Assembly (NCBI GenBank): GCA_002914805.1
Contig: JXTB01000114.1
Coordinates: forward strand, 229,849 to 293,848
Reading direction: 5' to 3'
Origin: Parasponia andersonii
Lineage: Eukaryota; Streptophyta; Magnoliopsida; Rosales; Cannabaceae
Length of the DNA stretch: 64,000 bases
In this document: positions 51,009-61,700 of the stretch, in pieces
Numbering within the stretch: the stretch's first letter is position 1
How the letters are laid out: the number at the start of each line of letters is the position of its first letter
Made by a program: the position numbers and the translations under genes
Notes under the pieces: generated by a model
Told to the model about the DNA's origin: nothing
The model's input: the letters and a program-made list of their open reading frames with translations, nothing else
Database searches by the model: none

Positions 51009-51251
51009 GGGCTCTTACAGCTTCATTCCGACTTCTAACATCATTGAAGACCCGTCGATTGACAAATCCTCCAAGTCTTCTATGGGTCCAATTTTGACCT
51101 TTCCATCGATCTCTCGAGGGTTGAGGTCTTAGATTAACATTTCACTTGACGCTTCTTCATATAGCTAGACCATCATCGTGCGAGGTGTTGTATCTTTTGT
51201 TGCGAGCTTCAAAGAGTTGTTATAGCAAGATTGTGCATCATATTGATTGTC

Positions 51252-51584
51252 TCATAATTCATCTACTCCGTGTTGGGTTGGGAACTTCCTAGTAAGATGA
51301 TAAATTGAAGTGACAGCTCGAGGTTCCCTCAGTGTTAGTCTTCCTAGTACGGCATGAAATGCGGAGGGGCAATCTACAACTAAGAATTGAGTCATTATCG
51401 TTGAAACTCTAGGATAGGTTCTAACATTAACCATCAGCTCAATCATGCCCCTTGACATTATGCTATCATCGGAAAATCCATAGAGTGGAGTGACAGTAGG
51501 TTTTAAATTACTATCACTCAACCCTATCTTCTTGAAGGCATCATAGTATAGGATGTCGACAACACTTCCATTATCGACTAACAC
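51252..51584 (-). pseudogene. Protease region of the Tat-type element
   Basis: Starts at the catalytic segment MLVDNGSVVDILYYDAFKKIG (residues around VDNGS) and runs into FLVVDCPSAFHAVLGR, the usual layout of Tat/Athila proteases. The catalytic D-S/T-G appears as D-N-G. Confidence 0.75.
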
Positions 51585-51899
51585 TCACCAAGGTTGCATA
51601 CTTCCATAATTGATCTGTGAAGGTTGCATACTCACTAAGGTTGCACTTTATGACAAGTGCATCATTATGCAAGTAATAGACCTCCCTCACATCCTACTCT
51701 GTGAAGGTGATATCTATGTTTGATATCTGTTGAAGCTTCTATGGTCGCTGTTTAAGATGCATAACATTAGTCAATAGCTATTGTTGAGCTTCTCGTGCAT
51801 ACCTATCCCGTGCCCTCCTCGAATTTCCATTAACATAAAAACCTCCGAAGATAGTTCGTACTTCATACTGAATTACTAGAGGTCGCTGTTAGTTTTCTT

Positions 51900-53112
51900 C
51901 CCTCTTTTCATTATTCTGCCTAGTATACTACAGTAACCGTCTCTCTTTAATTAATCTTTCGATCTCATCTTTAGGACATAGCAGTTACTGGTGTCATGTC
52001 CAAAGTCATTGTGATACCGACAGAACTTGTTAGAATCACATCTCGCTATATCTCGTTTTATCGGCTCTGGTTGACGATATCACTCATGCTGATTTGTGAC
52101 CGCATAAATATGGTCTATAGGTGTATTCAGCTCAATATAATTATTAAATCTCAGGGGAGCTTTTTGAATCTTCTGCTTCTTCTGCTCGGACTGTTTTCAG
52201 TCAATTACTTATTTTTCCTCTTTTTCGACTTCTTGTTATTTTTACTGTTGGTCATGGTCGTATCTTTGTCCGTGTCTTCAAGAGTTCAAGAATTCTGCAT
52301 TCTTGCTATAACAACTCTTCCTAAAGTTTAGTCTTTGGTCGCATCCCAACCATCATTAAAGTCAAAGACTCCTCCTTTAGGCAGGTTGTTGACCTTAGTC
52401 AACTCTAGGTTAAGCGATTAAGGTAGGATCACAGAGTCTCCTCTAAACCTTGTCGAATAGCAGACAGACTGATTAATGGGATAGTAAAGTTCTTCACAAC
52501 CTAGAATTATCTTAAGAATTCGGTTTGAAGTTACTGCTAAGACGAGACTAGACCAGGCTTAAGTCCTCAGAACCACTTCTTCGTTGCACCTGTGAGAGTT
52601 ACAGCAAAATACTTGCAACGTGCAAGGTCATTGATACAGTGGAGCTCTATCAGGTTACTGAAGTGATTTATATAGTCCTATAGATCAGTTTTCCCTTCAA
52701 AAGTATTTATGTTGGGGAATTTAAATCTAGTAGGTAATGCAGCAGCTTGAACCTCCTTATTAAATAGCGATTGACGATATCCATCAGCGAGCTCATCATT
52801 ACAGCAAATAAGTGCGTCTAATGTAATCCTCAAATTATGAACATCGATGTTTGGAGGAAAGGCATTATCTTTTACTGGTGCCAAGGGTGGTCTTTGGTCA
52901 TTGTTATCATGATATAAGGCAGATTGATCAAGCAGGGACTGCTGTGACCTTTGTGAAGGTTCCGTTGAAATAGTTTGACGAGATGATGTTCGATCGTTAT
53001 GATGCGATGCAGATCGCTCGTGACTACTTCTTTGACATTGTTGTTCTAAATGTTGTCTCAGGATAACAGAATTTTGCCTCTGATCTCTGCTTATCCTTTC
53101 AAAGACACTCAT
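51900..53112 (-). pseudogene. gag of the Tat-type element, broken
   Basis: 52678-53112 is open (MSVFERISRDQ...FKFPNINTFEGKTDL). The gag core continues past a stop with HFSNLIELHCIND and ATKKWF. Near 51975-52030 the frame reads FCRYHNDFGHDTSNCY, the zinc-knuckle-like motif of this lineage. Several stops lie in between. Confidence 0.75.
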
Positions 53113-53598
53113 TAATTGATGATTTTACTCATTGCTAAGATGCTTACGGTTGACGCTGGCTCTTCGAGAAGGTTGTCCTCGATCACGATCTGTGCTCGAA
53201 CTCCCGGTACTAGATTCCTGGGACAAGTCCACAACCTTACTTTTTCCCTTAGAAGTGCGATCTACATGGAGCTCCTACTGGACGATCTCTGGGTAATTCA
53301 TGCTGTGGTAGAGTCATTATCTGTCTTTTAGCAAGTCGCCATAGAGAATTATTAATTTGGTTGGTGATTTATTTAAGGTTTGCAAGAGCATCCTCCATGC
53401 GATCTTATCGCTAGACGATATTCTCTGTTGCGGTTACAGTAGGTTGATCTTGAGCGGGATCGCCTTATGCAGCAGCAGTACTTTGGGGTTAATTTTGGCT
53501 AACCTATTCTTCTTGATAGTGTTCCTGGTATTAACCATTTTTGAAGAAGCGAAATTGACAAGATTTTTACTGAAATAGCCCTCCTTCTAGTACCAAAT

Positions 53599-54189
53599 TA
53601 TTAACGGAGGTTGTGTCAACAATGAATTTAAGAAATTGCAAGATGTGGTTTGTATGTGAAAAGGGTTGACAAAACAAAGTAAATAAAGAGGTGAGAGTTT
53701 TATAGTGGTTCAACCCCAAAAAAAGATGAGCCTACATCTACTGTTTTTCACTATTTTTAGAAAATTACAAGATTTTCTCCAAGTCTTAAGGTGAGAATAA
53801 AAAGAAAATTACAGAGAATATGTATAGTGAGTGATTGTGAGATGACGGTGAGATCGAGCCCCTTTATATAGGTGGGAGTAACTCAATATTTTTCAATTGT
53901 ACAAACAGAAAAGTATATATCAGAAAATACAATCTAAGTAATAATACAAATCGGGTAATAACTTAAATGAAATCGATCATTTGATATTTACAATAAGAAC
54001 TTTATTTCTCTTTCCTCTTGAGTTACCCATTTAAAGAAGATTGATTTAATTTCTTTTTCTATTATTATTCACACATTTATTCATATATAGCAGATCGCAC
54101 TATTGATTGTTTCTAATATTCGATCTAGTGCACTCTCTTGACTTTCTGTTTTTTAGCTTTGACTAGTGTATATTTAAGATCGCAGAACA
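53599..54189 (-). repeat. 5' LTR of the Tat-type element
   Basis: 591 bp, ends CAGAACA. Its inner end has TA where the other LTR has TG, a likely point mutation. Contains CTTTATATAGG, a TATA-like motif also present in the other LTR. Confidence 0.88.
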
Positions 54190-54269
54190 ATGTACAATCA
54201 ATATTGCCAAAATTGGGAAATTAAGAAAGGAAATAACTGACTAATTTGATATTAGATATATTATTGATA

Positions 54270-54800
54270 GTGGTGGTTTCATGTCTACCAAGTAAATAGT
54301 GACACTTGAAAACTGTATTCAAGATGACAACACCTTACAAAGTGAAGATAAAAGGATTATCTAATCTGAACTTCCAATGACTGGGAGGTTTAGCAAGCAG
54401 ATTAATAACATCTTTAATATCCATACCTTTCTAACAATCAGACTTTATGGAAAAAGGACTACCAAACCATAATGCAGAAGAAAATTGACAGTTCAAAAAA
54501 ATATGAGAGGCATCTTCAATTGCAATATTGCATAAGGGACAATAAGGATCAATATGAGTCATAAAAAAGTTAAGGAATTTTGTGTTTCCAATGTCCATTT
54601 TATTTCATCAGATCTCATTGCTCCAATCCAGTAAATTTTCATAACTTGTTCCACCATAAAATCATCGAAAAGCTTTCTCAGTAGTGAAATGTTGCAGGTG
54701 CTAGTAATTGGATTCCACAAATCAGCAACACGTAAGTGCACTTCACAAGCCTCACGGCATCTAAGCCACGGTCGATAATAATTAGATCTCATCCATTGGT
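54270..54800 (-). pseudogene. LINE-derived fragment, C-terminal zinc-binding (zf-RVT) region
   Basis: Minus-strand frame 54559-54792 reads WLRCREACEVHLRVADLW and IKWTLETQNSLTFL. After a frameshift it continues HIDPYCPLCNIAIEDASHIF and LNCQFSSALWF. The C-x2-C ... H-x4-C pattern and context are those of the zf-RVT region following LINE reverse transcriptases. No RT core remains. Confidence 0.7.
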
Positions 54801-55281
54801 CCCTTCATAGAGGAACCAGATCCCAAGCCTTTGGGCACCGTTATTTATCGTCTGATATTTTACCCTGCCACCAGAATCTCCTAATAGCCTATTACTGCTA
54901 GTTTATTGCACTATGTTTTTTCTTCTTTTCTATTTTCCTTAGAAACATGTCCCACGGTTATTATGTAATTGATTATGTACGGCCCGTGGTAGCAAGACCT
55001 ACACTATTGTCAACAAAATACTGCCACGCAATATATATATATATACACACGCATGTCTCGGTTACAGTTACAGAAAAAATAGCGAATCGTGCTCCAAAGC
55101 AAAAATGTTACACACTATCAAACTATTATACAGGGTACAAAGTAGATTTTAGAAAGCGGGAAGCATTTTTCAATGAGCATGAATATTGGGAAATGGGCCT
55201 TTTGGCCTTTTGATAGGATTCAGTGCCTAATTTGAACTTGTGTAGACGGATCATAGAATATATATATATATATATATATAT

Positions 55282-55492
55282 GCTCATTCTAGGTATTTTT
55301 TTTTTTATATTTTTTTAATTGTTAAATAATATAATGAAACGTATAAAAATATGTACATTATTAATATTTTTTTCTTTTTTATTTTTTTTAACAAAAAAAA
55401 TATACGTACTAAATTTTTATTGGTCAAATTAATACATACGTAAGTTAAAAAAAAAAAAAATAGGTACCATATAAAATCACCCATATGACCAA
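55282..55492 (+). mobile_element. MITE F, diverged copy
   Basis: Begins after a (TA)n run at 55258-55281 with CTCATTCTAGGTATTTTTT. It keeps ACGTACTAAATTTTTATTGG and ends in a reverse TACC block. Lies near the 3' end of GT47 copy 2. Confidence 0.65.
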
Positions 55493-55784
55493 CTCGAGAA
55501 TGATCAAAAAAGCAAAGGCTGAAAGGGTCTCAGTAGGACGAACCATCCTTTAGCTGAGGGGCTCAACCCGTTTTATTAAGGAGGGAGCGGTGGCAACGAT
55601 CAGAACCCGACCTGAATTTCTGGATCAGCTTTGTTTCAATTATAATGAAAATAAAAAATAAAAACTTCCGCAGACTGCAGACTTGGTGTGGCCAACTACG
55701 CTTTGCGGTTGTTTTACAATCCATTTTGACTCGCAATCGCATATCTGTTTTTTCAGTAACAAAGAACCTCAAAGCTCCTCATCT

Positions 55785-58700
55785 TTATCTGGTTTTTACC
55801 TGAAGAACCCTTTTGTTCCAAATTGAGTTAAGTGTCATGTGGAATAAGTCATACTTGACAGGTATTTTGTGCCAAAAGAAATGCTTCTGAACCATCTTAA
55901 CTCCCAACTGCATTGCTTCGTACTTCTCTTCCGGGATTGAGAGAAGAATATTTCGCAAATTATGTATATCTTTCTCTTGAACGAATACTGAAAACACCTC
56001 CCAGTTCAATACCTCAAAGAAAGGAGGCACATAGTTATCTGATATAATGACAGGCACGCACTCGTAAAAGATGGCCTCAACAATTCTAGGTGTGTGAACC
56101 TCATAACCCCTGGCACATACACAATACTTGCTGCTCTTCATGTACTCCCTGTAAAGCCTTTTGCCTTCGATATCCCGTGACATCGGGCCAAAAATTTTCA
56201 TGTCCGGTTCTTTGTTCTCCCAGTGGTGCAGCAGAATTGGCCGGAGATAGCCATGCATTCCCCCTGCAAAGAAGGCCAAGATAGATCTCTCTGAAGCAGG
56301 TTTTCCTCCAACGTCCTTCAGAGGGTCTGCAGCAGAGCGAATATACGTAACAGGTAGACTAGTATCCTTGTCAATTTTGAAGTCCTTACCAACATTGGCA
56401 TTGCAAAGAGCCCGGATGCAATTCTTCATGCACGTCCCTGTAATGTAGGGGGCCTGAAATTCCATATGCACATTAGTTTTTCCTTATTTTGATGCTAATA
56501 TATGCACATTAGTTTTACGTGCTTTCCAAGGAGTGTTAGGAGATACGTACTACCACATGAACATTAGCTTGGTCTATCAATTCTACGAGATACAGGAAGC
56601 TTGTAATACACAAGCTCTCAGCTATTTAATTAGAAGCTTGAGAAAATCGCTACTTGAAAATGTGAATAAAGGTTTACTTAATGAGAAACTACAAATATGA
56701 TGTCCAATGTGGCATGGGAAGCTTACCCAGTCATGACAAGCAACAAGAAAGTGATCTGCTCCTCCAGTTCTGTTCCAGAAACGATATTTTCTTGAGATCA
56801 AACCCACATAGGTGTTTAGATATTTCTCAAGGTCCTTCTTCCCTCCAGAACTTTGTTCAGAAAATGTAAGCCTCAGCATTTTTGAGCTGAAGGGTAAATA
56901 AAACAAATGAGCTTTCTTAGGATTCCGCACAACAAACTTTTTACTTGTCTCCATCAGTTTCAAAAACCATCCTTCTGAGGCGTAAATTCCCCTCGTGTAA
57001 GGTTGATGAAATCCAGGCGTTTCTCCTTCCTTGTAGATAAAGACTTTGAGCAAGCGTTCCATTAGTTCGTAACTCCTGCATTAGCAATGCAGAAACTTTA
57101 GCATAAAGAAAACCAGAAATCATCATCCAAAACAATCTTGTAAGCAACTTAGTATAGCTATATGTCACGACCTTAGTCTTAAATTAGACAATCGTGCGGT
57201 ACTTAGTACAGTCCGTCGCACTAAATCAGTCTACCAACACTCAAAAAAAAGACTTAGAGTAAACTTTGAGACAAAGTGGTAAAGATGAGAGAGTTTAGGT
57301 GAATAAAAATTTTGTATTACTCTTAGAATACTTAGAACTCTACTTGTGTACAAATGAACCCAAAGGGTCTTTTATATAAACAAAACCTAAACCAACCAAC
57401 AGTTATGATCGTGCTAAGTGGCATGATCGTACAAAGGGTCTAGAATATTCTTAAATAAGGTTGCAATATCTACAAAGATATTTACATAGAGAATTCTAGA
57501 ATAAACATGATCTAGATCCTTCTAAGAGGTTCACCTACCATCTTGACTCTTCTAAGTCATTCTAGGAACTTCTAGAACCGTCCAACCCATTTAACACCAT
57601 CCGGTCTTGTCTAGAACCTTCTAGGACTTAGTAGCGCCAACTGGAGTCTTCTAACATGCCTAAGACCTCTCTTGATCATTCTAGAAGTGTCAACTACGTT
57701 CTAGGGTCTTCCTCAATCTTTTTGGGTGAGCAGTATATATAAAGAGGACCTTAGAGCCATGAGCAACAATATTTGGATTTTGGGGAGCCAAATGAGCGGG
57801 GCGTTACACCCTCCCCCACTCAAGTTCGCGACGTCCCCGTCGCGCCATTGACTTTGAACCGCTCAATATGGCTTTTGAATTGCCACAAGACATCTTCATG
57901 CTCCCAGTTAGCCTCGGCCTCAGGCAAATTCTTCTATTTCACTAAGTATTCTCGATAATTAGGAATACCACGGCGGTGGATCAAGCGATCAGCCAAAATG
58001 CACTCTACCTCTTTATCAAAAGAGGTTACCACCACAGTAGGAGTCCTTTTGGATTCGCCCCTTGAAGGATCTCCCTTATCTCTATGGTAGGATTTTAGCA
58101 TGCTAACATGGAAAATAAGAAAAATCTTTAACTTGATAAGGAGTTGAAGCTTATAAGAGATCTTACCTACACGCTTGAGTACCGGAAATAGACCCTCGTA
58201 TTTGCGCACCAAACCTTTATGCACTTTCCTTAAGATTTTGAATTGTTGAGGTAACAACTTGACAATGACTAAATCCCCCTCTTGGTACTCAATGTGCCTC
58301 CTCTTTTTGTCGGCCCACTTCTTCATTCTTTTAGAAGCTTTGTTCAAGTAAGCCCTAGCCAACTCCACTTGTTTATGCCATGCCTTAGCAAGCTTGAATG
58401 CTGCAAGACTCTTCCCGCCGTAACTTGTCGCTAAGGCATGTAGGGTCATAGGTTGTTGACCCATGACTAACTCGAAAAGACTCTTGCCCGTAGACTTACT
58501 CTTCTGGAGGTTAAAGGAGAATTGGGCTACATAAAGTAATTTTGCCCAATTTTTTTGATTGGTACGCATAAAGTGTCTCAAATATAGCTCCAACAAGGCA
58601 TTTACCCTTTCCGTTTGGCCATCGCTTTGGGGGTGAAAGCTAGTAGAAAAATTCAAGTCTGAACCGATCAACTTGAATAATTCTGTCCAAAACTTTCCAG

Positions 58701-61700
58701 TGAATCGGGGATCACAATCACTTATGATGTTTGATGGGACTCCCCAAAGCTTCACGACATGCTTCATAAAGAGTCACGCGGTCTTATCGACGGGACAATC
58801 AGGTGAAGCAGGTATAAATGTGGCATACTTGCTGAAACGATCAACCACCACTATAATGCTGCCAAAGTCCTCTGACTTAAGCAGGCTAGTGATAAAATCT
58901 ATAGAAACACTCTCCCACGATCTCTCAGGAATGGGGAGAGGTTCTAACAATCTGCCCAGTGATTGTTGTTCCATTTTGTCTTGTTGGCACACAAGACAAG
59001 TTCGTACATAGGCCTCAACATCATCCCTCAGTTGAAGCCAGTAGTAGATAGATTTAATAAGAGCAAGAGTGTGTTTCCTGGGTGACCAGCCCACAAGGAA
59101 TCGTGGTACTCTTTGATAAACTCTTTTCTTAAGTTCCCCTGCTTAGGCACATAGAGTCGATTGCCTTTAGCATAGAGAAGTCCGTTGCTCAGTCAAAATC
59201 GTCTTGTCTTTCCTTCTGTCACTAAGAGCAACAGGCTTTTTGCAAGAACATCGTGTTCCAGTCATTACTTGATTTTCTCTATCAAGGTGCTATCGGGCCT
59301 GCTTAAGGCAGCTAGCTCCGTCTTTCTGCTTAGGGCATCTACCACCACATTGGTCTTCACAGGCTTGTACTCAAGCTTGTAATCGAAGTCTGCCAAGAAG
59401 TCTTGCCACCGAGCTTGCGTGGGACTTAACTTTTTCTGAGTTTGAAAGTAGCTGGTGGCTACATTGCCAGTCATGATCGTGAAGTGAGTACCCAACAAAT
59501 AGTGTCGCCAAACTCTTAGGCAATGAATGACGGCAGTCATCTCTTTTTCTTGTACTGTGTAGCGTCTCTCGGTGTCATTGAGCTTGCAGGTTTCATAAGC
59601 AATTGGACGTCCTTCTTGTATTTGTACTCCACTAGTAGCAAAGTCAGAAGCATCCATGTATCTCATATGCCTTTGAGTGATCGGGTAAGCTAAGAACTAG
59701 CTCTTCGCTTACCGCCCTCTTCAAATTTTCGAATGAAACTTAACACTCAAGTGTCCATTCCCAAGACTTATTTTTCTTGAGTAGGTTAGTAAGTGGCACT
59801 GCTCTTGCTGAGTAGAACTTGATGAACCGCCTATAATAGTTCATAAGTCTGAAAAAGAATCTTAACTCTGGTACTTTAGTAGGGGATTCCCACTCTTGGA
59901 TGGGTTGCACCTTGACTTTATCCATCATAAGTTTCCCATCCTTTATCTTATGCCCTAGGAACATCACTTCCTCTTGAGCGAAAGAGCATTTCTTCTTCTT
60001 AAAAAATAGTTGGTTTTCTCTCAAAACCTCAAACATCTTCCTTAAATGTTCTAAGTGCTCTTCCATGATCTTGCTATAAATGACTATATCATCAAGATAG
60101 ACTACCACGAACTGATCAAGGTAGGAATGGAATAACTTATTCATGAGGGTGCAGAAGGTAGCAGGTGCATTGGTAAGACCAAATAGCATGGCTAAGAACT
60201 CATAAGCATCATACCTTATCACGCATGTGGTCTTGGGCCCATCCCTCTCTGCTATGCGCACTTGATAGTAACCCAAGCATAGATCAAACTTTGAGAAGTA
60301 TCTAGCGTTTCCAAGTTGATCGGACAAGTCGGCAATGAGCGGAATGGGGTACTTGTTTTTCACCGTCACCTTATTGAGCGCCCGGTAATCAATGCACATC
60401 TTTAATGAGCCATCTTTCTTTTTCTGGAACAACACCGATGCACCGAAAGGAACTTTGGAAGGTCTGATGAAACCCGCATCAAGCAACTCCTTCAGTTGTT
60501 TCCGCAGTTCCGCCAACTCCGGAGGGGCCATTCGATAAGGACTCATTGCAGGTGGTCTCGTACCTCGCTCAAACTCGATTTCATGATCCACCTCCCTCTT
60601 AGGTAGAAGTTTCTTAGGCAGGGCGTCTGGCATCACATCTTGGAATTTATCCAAGACAATTTGTACCTCCATGGGCAGGTTACCTTGAGGTTCCAACTCT
60701 TTATCATCGTGCTCCTTTAGGATGGCTAAGTAACACTCCTCTCTTCTCAAGCCCTTCTTAAATTGAAGTGCAGAGAATACTTTATTTCCCGCTTTTGTGG
60801 ATCGCTCCATTGGTACCACACAGGCCTTTTCACCATCTATGATGCACATAGAGTTGGCAAAAGGAACATAGAAAGTCCACACTGCATCAAGGAATTCCAA
60901 ACCAAGCACTACTGCGAAATCATCCATTGGTACTACTAATAACTCGACTTGGCCAGCCCTACACCTAGAGTAGCCTTAACATCATGAGCAACCTTATGGA
61001 TAGGGCATGTTGCTGAGTTCACTGTCTTAAGGGAGCCTCCTCTATTGGACACCATCAAGCCTAACCGCCTAGCTTTCTCAATAGAGACGAAGTTGTGTGT
61101 TGCACCCGTGTCAATCAAGGCTTTAGTAGCTTTGCCATTAATTGTTGCATCCACAAAAAGTAGGCCCTTAGCTTGTGACTTAGGAGCCGATCGCAAGGCA
61201 TTAAGGAGTTGCAAGGAACTAATATGTGTATCACTATCTTCTCTATCACCTGCTTCTTGGCTTGGATCGGAGGTAATTAAAGTATTGAGAGCTTTCTTCT
61301 TAGGACACTCGTATGCCCAATGTGGCCCATCGCAAAGAAAGTACTTGACTCTTGGCTTGGAGAAGTCACAGTCTTCATTCTCTTTGCTCTTATCTTTGTG
61401 CCTGTAGGAGAAACTATCTTTGTTCTATTTTCCTCCTTTTATTTGCTCTTCTCTACTATTTACTCCACCACCCTTCTTGTCTTTGGCCTTAGAAGGGTCC
61501 GTATTGGCAGAGTAATCAATAAAGCTCTCGGCTACCACAATAACATCGGCCAAGTCCTAGATGCCATGACACTTGAGCTCTAACTTGGCCCAGTTCTAAA
61601 GACCATCCATGAACAAGAATAGGGCATCTTTATTTGAAGTATTGGGGACTTCGAGCAAGAGTGTGGTAAACTCTTTCATATAGTCTCTAACACTACTAGA

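Larger units (their letters stand above)
38406..54189 (-). mobile_element. Ty3/gypsy LTR retrotransposon, Tat-type, with nested insertions
   Basis: 15,784 bp with LTRs 38406-39003 and 53599-54189, about 11.1 kb once two inner LTR insertions are removed, a size usual for Tat-lineage elements. Minus-strand order: gag, protease, RT, RNase H, integrase, then an antisense ORF before the 3' LTR, a layout known from Tat relatives such as Grande and Retand. A purine tract (CTGGGGGATAAT on the minus strand) abuts the 3' LTR at about 39004-39015. Flanks read gtgTA/atgTA, a possible 5-bp target duplication with one mismatch. Many stops: inactive. It sits between the two GT47 copies. Confidence 0.88.
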